Under the pieces are notes generated by a model that saw only the letters and a list, made by a program, of their open reading frames with translations, was not told the origin of the DNA and searched no databases. The translations under genes were made by a program, and so were the position numbers. Shown here in pieces: positions 22,501-31,601 of a stretch of 64,000 nucleotides of DNA. This stretch comes from Hyalella azteca (Eukaryota; Arthropoda; Malacostraca; Amphipoda; Hyalellidae), in the NCBI RefSeq assembly GCF_000764305.2, contig NW_025932734.1, forward strand, positions 62,001 through 126,000, in the 5' to 3' direction. Positions within the stretch are counted from its first letter, which is position 1, and every line of letters begins with the position of its first letter.

Positions 22501-24925
22501 TCACTGTCCTCGGGGCCTTGCTCTCAGAGATTCTGACGTCTGAGTCGCTTACCGCTCGTTCGAATAGGCCATATAGAATTGGACCTTTGAGTTTGGTCCT
22601 TCATGAGTCTCCCAAAAAGTCAGATGTCAGATTCAAGGATCTAGGTCGATGAGTTATGCTTTATACGCATAGCTCACAGTCCTGAAGACTTCTACTCTGT
22701 CCATTAACGCTTCTCCAAGGGACAGAATAAGTGGTAACAGTTGCTTCATGTAAGGATGCATATCGACAACGGAAATATTGGATCTTCAGCTAACTTTGAG
22801 TGAGTTCTAGCGTACTGTGTTCGAAATTTTGTTTAAGAAATAAATTACAATACTGATAATAAATGATCTAATACCAGATACTAAATTATAGTCTCATGTA
22901 TTTAAATCTATTTGAAATACCAGGGCGCGGGGTTATACATCATATACAAGCGTATAGGCATGGGCCACGTGCCTATGGGTCTGCATCACAGAATTCGATT
23001 AATTGCCTTGGTAAGAATCACATACCAGATAACTGGGCAAAACAGCATCACGGAACACGAAAAATTTATATGCTAATAAAGATGATTACATTTACTGCAT
23101 AGCCTCAATTGATGATATTTTCTTACCGACTACAAGGAGCTTGCCGGAGCCGGAGTCGGTATGGAAGCTGGGAGCCTCGGCCGACACCTCGCACTTGTAG
23201 AGGCCCGAGCTGAGGGGCGTGACGCTGCTCAGTACCACCTTGTCCATGCTGCTCCTGTCACGCTGTAAATATTGCCAACATAACCAACGTGATGATATGT
23301 TGTAATGGCCAACATATTCCAGTATAGCCAACATAAGAATATCTTATAAAAGCCAACATATTAAAACATAGATAATATAATAATTTCATATAGGAGCTGA
23401 GTCACTGCAGTCATCACCACAGCACTTCAGTCATCACAACAGCACTGCAGTCATCACCACAGCACTTCAGTCATCACAACAGCACTGCAGTCATCACAAC
23501 AGCACTGCAGTCATCACAACAGCACCTCATAAGTCACGTAGCCAAGACACGTGCAGGGGTCTCTGCGCTAATAATTGTGGCATTCCATCATCCCCTGACA
23601 GCTTCATCTCGCCCCTGCACTCAACATTTAAACATCGCCCCTTAAGAATAAGTACGATAACATTTAACTGGGATCCTCATTGATCAATCAACGACTGTAC
23701 CAAGATTCTTTTGATTCGATAACAACAATTTTCGCAATAATATTATAGATAATAATATGTATATGTTAAAGGGAAAATAGTAAGTTGGTTTAATTATCTT
23801 TTAACTTTAACTCAACAACTTTAAACTTTAACTTAACAACATTAAAATGTTTTCGTCCTGCAATGGATTTGAGTGGCGCGTAAACATGTCACGGGGTAAA
23901 ACGTTTTTTCTTTTGCCAGACGCGAATTAATACAATATTGAAATCATGATCGCCATTCGTTAATTTCAAAAAAATTCTCTTCTGTCCTCGAATTAAATTT
24001 TGACTAAAACGCAACTTTAACAGCCTAGCTAAGTGAACGTTAATTTTTTAATCATTTTGCAAAATGATGAGGCTTAGTCCTTGCGATTGTGGCTAGGAGC
24101 TTTAAAGTACTGTAAAAGCTGTGGTGAATAGTGGAGGGGCTGGGAGCTGCATGTGAAGTATAAAAACGAGTAAAAATGTGATCACCTGCAAAAAGTAATT
24201 TTTCAAACAAGTAGAAATATGATCAGCTTGCGAAAATTCAGGCATATGTGTTCAGTAGTATCTAACGAGCACGAATATGATGAGCTATGCTTATATAAAA
24301 TAATTAATTTATTATTATTCGATACCCACACACACGATTCATTCTAAATCTGAGTAGATTATCGAATTATCGACCCAACTGTTTCACATCCACTAGTTCA
24401 AAACATTCCCTCGAACTAAAGAGCTACATATTATCTCGAGTTCGGAGCGACAAACTTCCTCAAGCTCGAGAGTTACGTATTCATTCGATCTCTAGCTAGG
24501 GCGCACTATTTCTCGAGCTCTAGAGTGCACTATTTATGTTATGAATGCAGCATAGAACGCACAATTTTACGAGCTCTGGTACGCCCATTTTCTCAAGCTC
24601 TAGAGCGCACTTTTCCGCGAGCTCTGGAGCGCACTATTCCTCGCGCTCTATAGCCTAATATTTTGAGTTATAGAACGCACTATTCTTCGAATTCTAGAGC
24701 CATTACTCACATCGACAACTACTCCTGGCAAGTCAAAGACTTGTTTGGGTGGGGAGTCGGCGGCCACGTATCTGAAGAACTCCTTGACGCCTTTGTACCA
24801 CTTGACGTTGTAGAGCTGGTCGCCCTCCAGGTCAAAGTCGCAGTGCAGGGAGACGGTGTCACCTGTGCGGCTGTAGCCCGGCACCGACACCTGGCGCAGC
24901 TTTAGCGCATGCGCGCCGCTCCAAC
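13343..24925 (-). CDS. beat: beaten path (beat) family Ig-domain gene, partial, four internal exons
   Basis: Beat proteins are secreted or membrane-anchored two-Ig-domain proteins that regulate motor-axon defasciculation and bind Side-family receptors in insects (family knowledge). Exons seen on the minus strand: 24925-24711, 23262-23127, 14408-14278 and 13574-13343. Each is bounded by AG/GT and the phases fit across all junctions. The joined reading frame gives Ig domain 1 (Cys in LHCDFD, Trp in NVKWYKG, then the second Cys in GLYKCEVSAEAPSF) and Ig domain 2 (NCSS, SWYIND, then LSFRCTA). KWYKG, EFFRY, CEVSAEAP and the SKPAA/WYIND block are hallmarks of the beat family. The signal-peptide exon and the C-terminal exon or exons were not located, so the gene is partial. 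Introns are about 1.45, 8.7 and 0.7 kb. The largest hosts a Penelope-like element inserted antisense to the gene. I cannot say which beat subfamily (Ia, II-VII) this is. Confidence 0.92.
13584..13990. repeat. intronic tandem repeat, ~75-80 bp unit
   Basis: Units begin with a motif like CAAATATGGTCGGGTCA followed by GCGGCAGAAA and ATTGGTTTTGAAAATATTA. Clear starts are seen near 13584, 13662, 13779, 13853 and 13929, with one partial unit. The array fills much of the intron between the last two recognised beat exons, and its first unit lies about 10 bp from the acceptor of the exon at 13574. Confidence 0.85.
14191..14310 (-). repeat. in-frame tandem triplication of an exon end with its splice donor
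   Basis: Three tandem copies lie at 14310-14269 (42 bp), 14268-14230 (39 bp) and 14229-14191 (39 bp). Each carries the coding segment for AALSWYIN, a short variable Asp/Ile/Val/Lys tail, and the same AAG/GTGAGAGCT donor. Copy 2 lacks the Asp-Ile part (WYINVK) and copy 3 reads WYINDK. Because the spacing is exactly 39 bp, all three donors preserve the reading frame and differ by 13 codons each. Confidence 0.9.
14278..14408 (-). CDS. beat: beat exon: first half of Ig domain 2
   Basis: This exon is 131 nt if the first of three possible donors is used. The acceptor is cgtccttAG then ACCTGCC. It enters in phase 1 and leaves in phase 0. The peptide is LPSSPPRVTGVRRLYHAGD, then AALNCSSRSKPAA, then LSWYINDIK, carrying the first Cys and the Trp of Ig domain 2. 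NCS is a potential N-glycosylation site. The last 39-42 bp of the exon plus the GTGAGAGCT donor are repeated twice more downstream (see 14191-14310), so exon ends at 14278, 14239 and 14200 are all in phase 0. The first is preferred because it gives the family-like WYINDIK without a duplicated segment. Confidence 0.9.
14750..15005. repeat. degenerate AT-rich tandem repeat
   Basis: About ten imperfect copies of a 20-30-bp unit with the core CGTTTAGTTATCAAATCAT. It lies in the beat intron just left of the PLE. Confidence 0.75.
15177..15190 (+). repeat. PLE target-site duplication, left copy (14 bp)
   Basis: CATGTATATAGTGA, repeated exactly at 17986-17999 on the other side of the element. Confidence 0.88.
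15220..15399. repeat. PLE left inverted terminal repeat
   Basis: These 180 bp are the reverse complement of 17806-17985. By eye I find one mismatch, in the CAGCTCT/CAGTTCT segment near 15319-15325. The inner side continues into short direct repeats of AAGATGTTAA (15389-15460). Confidence 0.95.
15343..15385 (-). ncRNA. minimal hammerhead ribozyme motif in the PLE left repeat
   Basis: Mirror image of the motif at 17820-17862, with CTGATGA at 15381-15375 and GAAA at 15354-15351 on the minus strand. All paired positions are identical to the right copy. Because the repeats are inverted, this copy would be present only in an antisense transcript of the element. Confidence 0.78.
15389..15460. repeat. 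short direct repeats (AAGATGTTAA) inside the PLE 5' end
   Basis: Around six imperfect copies of a 10-13-bp AT-rich unit lie between the left inverted repeat and the start of the open RT frame. They are likely untranslated leader. Confidence 0.75.
15464..17400 (+). CDS. PLE reverse transcriptase domain
   Basis: This frame encodes the RT of a Penelope-like element, which copies the element RNA at the insertion site. It is open from 15464 with no convincing ATG near the start; the first candidate is GTG at 15509. Residues numbered from 15509 show the PLE motifs in order: RPDKGGGVVILD (193-204), HLYGLPKIHK (265-274), LRPIISM (281-287), SLDVESLFTNVP (336-347, first catalytic Asp), GVSMGSPLGPTFAD (400-413), RRYVDDIIAIF (436-446, the YVDD catalytic pair) and FHFLDINFS (477-485). 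All expected RT blocks are present. The frame loses homology close to 17400 and runs on in the wrong phase to 17632. The endonuclease continues in the -1 frame, so one base has been lost or two gained. No standard slippery heptamer sits in the right phase, so I read this as a mutation. Confidence 0.93.
17401..17754 (+). CDS. PLE GIY-YIG endonuclease domain (frame-shifted from RT)
   Basis: This is the C-terminal domain of the same PLE polyprotein, in the frame -1 to the RT. It reads LYKTPKTSS (the usual PLE linker), then VVYRFVCPIDGC, then NASYLGYTTCTLERR. This is the GIY-YIG pattern (VYR...YLG) followed by the catalytic Arg. HKHFVEDH and LRIAEAIAIRQNNPFIN follow, including the conserved Glu and Asn of GIY-YIG nucleases. 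The CX4C just before YLG and the later His residues fit the cysteine/histidine pattern of canonical Penelope elements. The frame ends in TAA at 17752-17754. In the family this domain makes the nick that primes reverse transcription. It cannot be joined to the RT in this copy without a frame change. Confidence 0.92.
   Translation, partial: FICILYKTPKTSSTRARVVYRFVCPIDGCNASYLGYTTCTLERRSKQHRYSSSSIHKHFVEDHNSPVPNNISDCFSIIHSFSEVLDLRIAEAIAIRQNNPFINVKYQEMSNFLNLYR
17806..17985. repeat. PLE right inverted terminal repeat
   Basis: Mirror copy of 15220-15399, ending in CTCTATATA directly against the right target-site duplication. It carries a hammerhead ribozyme motif on the plus strand. Confidence 0.95.
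17820..17862 (+). ncRNA. minimal hammerhead ribozyme motif in the PLE right repeat
   Basis: Core CTGATGA lies at 17824-17830 and GAAA at 17851-17854. Stem II is GGCT (17832-17835) with AGCC (17847-17850), leaving one extra U after the core. Stem I is TTCT (17820-17823) with AGAA (17859-17862). Stem III is not a hairpin but the palindrome ACGT (17854-17857), which could pair between two copies. The predicted cleavage is after the U at 17858. Hammerhead ribozymes with minimal stem III in PLE terminal repeats are established knowledge. Activity here is inferred. Confidence 0.8.
17986..17999 (+). repeat. PLE target-site duplication, right copy (14 bp)
   Basis: CATGTATATAGTGA, identical to 15177-15190 and immediately adjoining the right inverted repeat. 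Confidence 0.88.
18545..19262. repeat. 37-39-bp minisatellite, ~19 copies
   Basis: The unit contains TGAAGCATCAGGCGCCGCAG and CTTCAACTGTTGGTGTTT. Single-base length variants (TTTCGAAG, TTTGAAG, TTCTGAAG) shift the reading frame between copies. It lies in the large beat intron. Confidence 0.95.
19978..20253. repeat. 23-bp minisatellite, 12 nearly identical copies
   Basis: Unit core CATTACACGAGAGAGCAGTC. The copies are almost perfectly homogeneous, with one T-to-A change near 20179. It lies in the large beat intron. Confidence 0.97.
20254..23126. other. intronic sequence of beat, no gene
   Basis: AT-rich, with a GC-richer block at about 22270-22570 (runs of GCCCCCCAG and CACTGTCT) that I cannot assign. 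Short frames around 20831-21140 show no recognised domain. Confidence 0.55.
23127..23262 (-). CDS. beat: beat exon: second half of Ig domain 1
   Basis: This exon is 136 nt. The acceptor is atttacAG then CGTGAC, and the donor is GTAGTCG then GTAAGA. It enters in phase 0 and leaves in phase 1. The peptide starts RDRSSMDKVVLSSV and contains SGLYKCEVSAEAPSFHT, the second Ig cysteine with the beat signature CEVSAEAP. It ends in KLLVV plus one base of the next codon. That base plus the two bases at the start of the exon at 14408 makes an Asp codon, giving the VVDLPSSPP linker between the two Ig domains. The next exon is about 8.7 kb away. Confidence 0.93.
23401..23526. repeat. 20-bp minisatellite, ~6 copies
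   Basis: Unit ACTGCAGTCATCACAACAGC with CTGCAG/CTTCAG and CACCAC/CACAAC variants alternating. It lies between the two Ig domain 1 exons of beat. Confidence 0.95.
24415..24700. repeat. degenerate ~26-bp repeat rich in GAGCTC/TCTAGAG
   Basis: Repeated GAGCTCTAGAGCGCACTATT-like units decay towards the donor of the beat exon at 24711. Many units contain the palindromes GAGCTC and CTCGAG. Confidence 0.75.
24711..24925 (-). CDS. beat: beat exon: first half of Ig domain 1
   Basis: This exon is 215 nt. The acceptor reads ctctcgacAG then GTTGG, and the donor reads GTCGAT then GTGAGT. It enters in phase 1 and leaves in phase 0, giving 71 full codons. It starts just after the expected signal-peptide exon, which is the usual position in beat genes. 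The peptide contains SVPGYSRTGDTVSLHC (first Ig cysteine), DLEGDQLYNVKWYKG (core tryptophan) and EFFRY, and ends FDLPGVVVD. The match to the beat N-terminal Ig domain is strong across the whole exon. The flanking intron just past the donor is a degenerate repeat (24415-24700). Reading past GTGAGT gives unrelated residues, which supports this donor. Confidence 0.93.
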
Positions 24926-25144
24926 CTGTCGAGAGACCGACCGTTCAATCTAAAGTAATAAATGTGATAATTATATGAGAGGATGCAGGAGTTTTGTTAA
25001 TGTTGTGCAGTTTGGAGGAATCTTAACTGTTCAGTTGAACAGGGGACTAATAAAACTATATTGGTTTGAGGAATAATTGCCGCAATGAATGGTGCAAAGA
25101 TGTACAATTTAAAAATAGGATATTATAGAGCACTATAATTCTGA

Positions 25145-25345
25145 AGATCGTAGAACATTCACAGCTTGTTGTGGGTCTTAAACACGCAGTTCACGGCGGC
25201 CATCTTGCTGATTTGATTGTGTCGCTGGTGGCTGGGATGGAACCCATAGCTCACTGGTCCAATCCTAGGACTCTGAACTGTATCTGAATCAGAGTGTCCT
25301 AGTCTCTGAATCACTAGGCAACCCTGCCCAACGCATACAATTGAA
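25145..25345 (-). mobile_element. tRNA-derived SINE-like element, copy 1
   Basis: On the minus strand an A-box-like TTGCCTAGTGATTCAGAG (around 25318-25301) is followed by a B-box-like GGGTTCCATCCCAG (around 25247-25234). The tail then matches a second copy at 40349-40530 (shared GAACATYCACAGCTT and CTGGGAT / CTCTGAACT on the plus strand). The layout of A box, B box and shared tail is that of a tRNA-derived SINE. Its family is unknown to me. Confidence 0.62.
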
Positions 25346-27869
25346 TTTTTTATATCAGAGTTCACAGGTATTGTGAACTTTGTTCAAGAGCACCAGATAT
25401 TTTTGTTATTTAAGGCATAAAGAGGAATTCAAAGCAAGTCCTAGGAATGCAATACATCGACACTTACTATGGTGTCGATGATGCTTCATCTAATCCTTAT
25501 CTTGCTTCGGCAATTCATTTCGAGGTGAATGAACAAAATTATCTCTCTATTATCAAGCATTCTACTCTATTTTCCAGCACTCAACTGCGTGGAGGGAACA
25601 TTTAATTACTGATAATATCCATGAGTCTGATTAATAACCGCCCTAATTACTGATAATGATCATGAAACTTATTAATAACAGCCTTATAATTATTGATAAT
25701 AACCATGAGTATAATTAATAACAGCCTTAACCAACTTATTGAAGTTCAACAGTCGCACTTTTAGCGGGCTACTCCCACTCAATTAACTCATCACTTTTTC
25801 TCTTTCATCAAGACGCAGAAATATAGCCAAGACACTGGAAAATAATTTCGCTCGGATATTGCCGTAATCAAGATAACTTAATCAATATTGTCGGATATTG
25901 TCGTAATCAACATAAATATCGATATTTGTGCAAGAAATTGCCAGATATGGCGATTTGTTAAGGTTGATTAAAATCACGGAGGTGATGAATATGGTTACTT
26001 CTATTATCAGTCTGCTTATATCGCAAGTTCAAAAGAAATTCAAAAGCAAAGAAAACGCCAAGAAAATTCACCGTATCGATATCGAAAACGTCTTCTCAGC
26101 ATATTTAATTTATTCAATATAAGTTTGGTAATAAAACTTATAGAACAAAAGGTTGATTCCCACAACATCGAGAAATAATTAATTTGATATTTTATAGATG
26201 GTTCTCGAACCGCTGAGAGACTTTAGAAAATTGCGTATTCGGTAGTACTCCGAAGTGGAAGTTATTCGATAGTGTCATTTGTAGGCAGAATCTATTATTT
26301 ACTAATATTTAACTTGCAGACATTATTGAAAGTAAGAAATACTCCCAAAAGATCTCGCTTACATTTCAAGCTCACATGACTGAAATTCCGGTGGCCCGGC
26401 CTCCCCACCTTCGACTTCTGCTACAGCCTCGTTACAAAGAAACATATTTCGAGCAAAGTTGGAGGAGTGCAAGCAGCAACACACAAACTCTTGCAGAGGT
26501 GAAGCCCTTTGGAAGTTTATGCGATTCTTTAGAGGGCGAGCGAGCTAGAACCCCTAGCGGCAGAGGCTGTCGACAATACACTCGACAAATTATGTTCCGG
26601 CCAGGAAGTTCATTATGACTTCATCTTGCGCTGGGGCCCTGGAGAGAAACAAGGAGAGGAGACGCAAAAGCTCAAAAATGACCAAAATCTATTAAGTGTG
26701 AGAGAAAAGTCGCGCATTTTGCAGCAGATGTTGTTGGTTCCTTGACGCGCTGCTAGGCCGTCAAGGCTCTGAGACAAGAAGCGTGGCGGCATCTCAGACT
26801 AAAAATTCTATTTTGAAAAACAAAGTCCTGTCTACTAGTATGGCCTCGTTAAAAATTAATCGGAAAACGTTTTGTAGAAAACGTATTGCAAATTGCATGG
26901 AAGAAGTTGGTCAAAACTTCATTTGCGGATTCATAATTATTTCATTGCCGATGTTGCCGAAAGTTTTTCATTAAAACGTTTTGGTTGCCACTTAATATAA
27001 TGATAGTTACATTAATTAAATTTTGTTCTCTTTAAACACTTTCATTAACCTGACGCAAACAAAAGTTTACCATGAAAACGCAACCTCGCGCGCTCGGAAC
27101 ATTGCAATCATGTATGGATGTTTGACTTAAATATATTATATATATTTACTAAATGTTAAAAATTGCATTATAATTTGTAATTTTTCAACATGATAGGTAT
27201 AATAATATCACTTAACAACATACTTGACCTGCAATGTATTGAGATTAGTCGTTCAAATTTAATTTAAAGTTTTCGAATTCGGGGATTAGAATGAGAAGTC
27301 TTCTAAGAATAATAAAAATATTTAACATACAATTAATAAGATGATATGTTCTTGCGAGGACTATTTTGAATGGTCAATGTAATCCATAAAATACCATAAA
27401 AGTACGATAGCAAATGACAAGAAGGAGTGAAGAGAACAATAATTGAGGAAATCGCTGTAGTAGATCAAAAACAGACAGCCGATTAATTTAATAACAAAAT
27501 AATCAAGTCGTGTAAGTTTCTAGATGAAAGAATCTGCTCAATTGCTGTCGTCTGTAGGCCTTGCTATGGTCTGATTATATGAACAATACTGGCTTCTGGC
27601 GACACTTAGGATACCTCAAATAGGTTGCTGCTGAGAGGCCGCCTCATCAATATCACTATATGAGCTCTGATCACAAGGCTACATGCAGAAACTCATAACG
27701 AATTTCATACGCTATTTTTAGTTGAAGAAAACTTGGGATTATTTCGAACAATTTCTAATAACTTGAGATTATTACATTAAACATTATTAGTTACTTTTTC
27801 GGCCCTCGGCACCCTACAGGAAGTCACACCATTTACCATGTTACAGAGGGTAATATCGATTACTGTCAA
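25346..27869. other. spacer or upstream beat intron, no gene recognised
   Basis: The beat signal-peptide exon would be expected at or beyond this side. None was identified. 28533-30109 and 30477-31601 are similarly empty. Confidence 0.5.
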
Positions 27870-28066
27870 AGTTGCTATGCAACAACGAATATCTATAACT
27901 CTGAGAGCTGTGATGCATCAACGAATATCTATAACTCTGAGAGCTGTGATGCAGCAACGAATATCTATAACTCTGAGCGTTGTGATGCATCGAATAATAT
28001 CTATAACTCTGAGAGTTGTGATGCATCGAATAATATCTATAACTCTGAGAGCTGTTCGACATCAAC
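27870..28066. repeat. 36-bp minisatellite, ~5 copies
   Basis: Unit core CGAATATCTATAACTCTGAG followed by AGCTGTGATGCATC. Open frames on both strands are repeat read-through. Confidence 0.93.
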
Positions 28067-28207
28067 GAAGGGTCGCGGCGCGGTAAGGCGGCACAGAAGA
28101 TCGTAAATCATTGCAGTCTCCCCTCGCAGCGCCACTTTTGCACTCGCTCTTTTAAAGCCTGCCAAAGCCTTGTATTTATGTTCGAACTTTGTTGCATAAA
28201 CGCTCCA

Positions 28208-28532
28208 GTTGACGGGGCTCGTTGTGAACCAGGCAATGGACTGCCAAGCTCCTTGCTAGTGCCGCGGCACTACAGTGACGGGGCTCGTTGTGAACCAGGC
28301 AATGGACTGCCAAGCTCCATGCTAGTGCCACGGTACTACAGTGACGGGGCTCGTTGTGAACCAGGCAATGGACTGCCAAGCTCCATGCTAGTACCACGGC
28401 ACTACAGTGACGGGCTCGTTGTGAACCAGGCAATGGACTGCCAAACTCCACGCTAGTGCCGCGGCACTCGAGTGACGGGGCTCGTTGTGAACCAGGCAAT
28501 GGACTGCCAAGCTCCATGCTAGTACCACGGCA
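28208..28532. repeat. ~66-bp minisatellite, 5 copies
   Basis: Unit contains GACGGGGCTCGTTGTGAACC, GGCAATGGACTGCCAAGCTC and CATGCTAGTGCC. The copies are very similar. Confidence 0.95.
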
Positions 28533-29903
28533 TCAACTACTTCTCAAGCTTCACTTGCAATTCCAAGTCTATCATGAGAACCACAAAATATTTTTTATTC
28601 GAAATTGCACTCGTTACTCGACACTCTTTTCTATTTTCAGCTATTATAGAAGTTCGTATTAAAATATATTGTGCTTCTCAACCTTCCGGTTCCTCCACCC
28701 TGTTGTCATCGCTCGTTTTATCCAATGAATTTTTCGATTCTAGATTTCAATTGATTGTCGAAATATAGTTCTATATATTTCATTACAAATTCTGGACGCA
28801 ACCATTATTTGTGAGCAAATTTTGAACATTCGCTTTTATGTCATTTTATCGTACATCTATTTTAACTATCAAACAATCGCAAAGTTCGAAAACTGCTAGG
28901 AAGCGTTCAGGACAGGTGTTCGTTACATAGACCTTCAAGAAAATTCAATTCTAATTAATCTAATCAAATTCAATTTTAGGCCTTCAAGAAAATTCATTAG
29001 AAATATTCCAGAGAATGGAACCACCAGGCCTGCCAACGCTAATTTCTTGCGGTAATTTAGAAGAAGTCTTTTTTTCTTGAAGTAATACTAAGAAGTCCTG
29101 CGTATTTGAGCATCAACTTCTTTCCTGGTCGAATGAATTACTCGGCTCAGTAAGTTTTGCAAATATACACTGGGGCAAAGTTCTACCTAAGGGCGAAAAC
29201 GCATCCTAAATTTTGAGAGCACTTCATCATGCATTTAACCTGCGCGCTCAACGAGGATTCAGTTTATCTTGGAAGTGTTTTATTCGTTCAATAAGAAGCT
29301 CCAAAACAAACACGTTGATGTCATTGCAGTTGATAAGCCAAAGCCGATGTCGCTGAGGCTCAAGTCGCGCTATGAATTTTACTCTCGAACACTAACACCT
29401 CGTCAGCGCAGTAGCGCCCCTGCCAGTCGATGTGGCACAATACGAAGGGCATTAAAAATACTATTCAAGCGACAAGTAATATGAATTGGATATTTGCATG
29501 TCCATTTCACCCATATTATTTAAAATTCAAATATTTAAAATTCTCTTGCATATATACTGATACCTCAATATTTCAAAAAAATGTGTTTAATAAACTCGGT
29601 GCCCCACTGGAAATATTTGAATGAATGGGTGAGCTGGGGCCATCAATATACTCGTACCTTGACATAGAATAAGTTTGAAGTTGATAACAATTATCATAAT
29701 TTGTTGGCCTCTTTCGTTCAGTCGGTAAGCGATCATCCTGACATTTAGCATCACAAATAAGTTGCTTCCTCACTTGTAGAATTTAATTCTGGAACTCTCA
29801 GCTATGCCGCTTACAGGACACCACACCATTCGCTGCATGCCTATACGTAGCATGAATATCTCACACGTTCATAGTGTGCATATCCATCATTATCCCTCAT
29901 CTA

Positions 29904-29935
29904 AGCGTGAAGGAATCACACGATTCCTTCACGCT
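29904..29935. repeat. perfect hairpin, 14-bp stem and 4-base loop
   Basis: AGCGTGAAGGAATC, then ACAC, then the exact reverse complement. Confidence 0.93.
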
Positions 29936-30109
29936 GAGCAACGCCAGATGTGCTATGATTTCACCATATCTCAAAAGTTCTTTCGGTGACCGATATAGCT
30001 GTGCATTGCACAACAACACGTAACTCTTCACTCACGTCGTTCATCACACATGTCATAACAAGTCCAAGGGCTGGACCATACCACACCCACACATGCAAGT
30101 TTAACACTC

Positions 30110-30476
30110 CCTCACAGGTTTCACACTTCCACGCAGGTTTTCCTCCTCCATGCAGGTTTTACCCTTCCACACAAGTTTTACACTTCCACACAGGTCTTAC
30201 ACTTCCACACAGGTTTTACACTTCCACACAGGTTTTACACGTCCACACAATCACACACCGCCCACACACAAGCTTCACACATGAGTGCAGCATGAGACCG
30301 GCATAGACAAGACACTTCCACACAGGTCTTACATTTCCACACAGGTTTTACACTTCCACACAGGTCTTACACTTCCACACAGGTTTTACACTTCCACACA
30401 GGTTTTACACTTCCACACAATCACACACCGCCCACACACACGCTTCACACATGAGTGCGGCATGAGACCGGCATAG
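30110..30476. repeat. 20-bp minisatellite with higher-order ~170-bp duplication
   Basis: Basic unit TTACACTTCCACACAGGTTT. The block together with its non-repetitive tail (CAATCACACACCGCCCACAC up to GAGACCGGCATAG) occurs twice, ending near 30306 and 30476. Confidence 0.92.
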
Positions 30477-31601
30477 CGGGCGCTGGCATTACCATGTATA
30501 TTGATGCATTTGACGAGCTCGCCTGCGATATGCGTGCCCTCCTCGCCTGCCCCGACCCCACAGTTCATCCCATAACTGAAACTGATGCGTTACGCTGCAT
30601 AACATTCCAGGGCATATACTTTCAAAAAAGTTGAGAGATCGTAAGTTCATCAGCCAATCATTGATGGCCTTTCAAGCAAAATCCACCAATCACAGACAAG
30701 AAAATAGAGCGTAAGTACTTACGTTCACTTAGCGAGTTTGGAAAGTATGGCCCCTGGGTCATCAGGACAACCTGTTACACTTCTCATGTTTCTTATGAGT
30801 GAAATGCATTTCAGTGAAAAAATTTATTGCGAGTGAAAATGTATTTCATTGCAATCCGAGTGTAGCGATAACAAATGTAAAAGTTAAAAGCTCAGAGATT
30901 GACATATGGACCATATATAGGTCCAAGGTCGGTGAATGGAAAAGGTATGACCAATCAATTAAATGTGGGACCAAATGAGGAAAAATATTTCAGTTTAACC
31001 GTGAAAATAATTATACATTAAAAAAAATACTCTTCAATAATTTAGCAAGGTGATCTGAAGCTCATATTACAAATTCACCTACATGAAGGGTTTTACAGTT
31101 ATGAAAATTATTTACCCTCGAAACAAAATTTCCACAGATTGCCTCGTAACACCGATTTCCTCACTCCAGCAATGTTGTTCAGGAACAGCAACGTTGCAGT
31201 CATTGTTTGCTTCTTCTGCACGCTGACCTGAAGGAAGCAATCTTTCCCTGCCTTTTTAAAAGCGCCGCCACCTGCATTTGCCGGCATTCATATCTCGGCA
31301 GCAGAGTTTTTGTCTCGGTGATCCAATTTGCGAGAATATTGCTCATATTCTGGCAACTCACTAAGACAATTTTCAGCTGAGGGCTTCGTTGATCCTCACA
31401 TGCGCAATAAAACTTTTTGGAGCGCAATCCGAGCTTCGCCAAGACCAAACAACTAAAAGCAGCGGCTACTCGCCCAAGAAACTGGCCTAAGAATTGTCTT
31501 GAGTTTTAAGTTGCGGCAAGCCACGCTAGAGCCCACGGCAAGTTCAGAGCCGGTGATGCCGCTGGCCGAGGCCTCCATCATATACAGTTCTTGTCAGCTA
31601 A

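Noticed and set aside
28176..28517. 113-codon minus-strand frame
   Set aside because: It follows the 66-bp repeat unit exactly and has plus-strand counterparts of equal quality.
31500..31590. Minus-strand peptide with ITGSELAVGSSVACR resembling an Ig strand
   Set aside because: No following Trp or second Cys and no convincing splice sites. The similarity is short enough to be chance.
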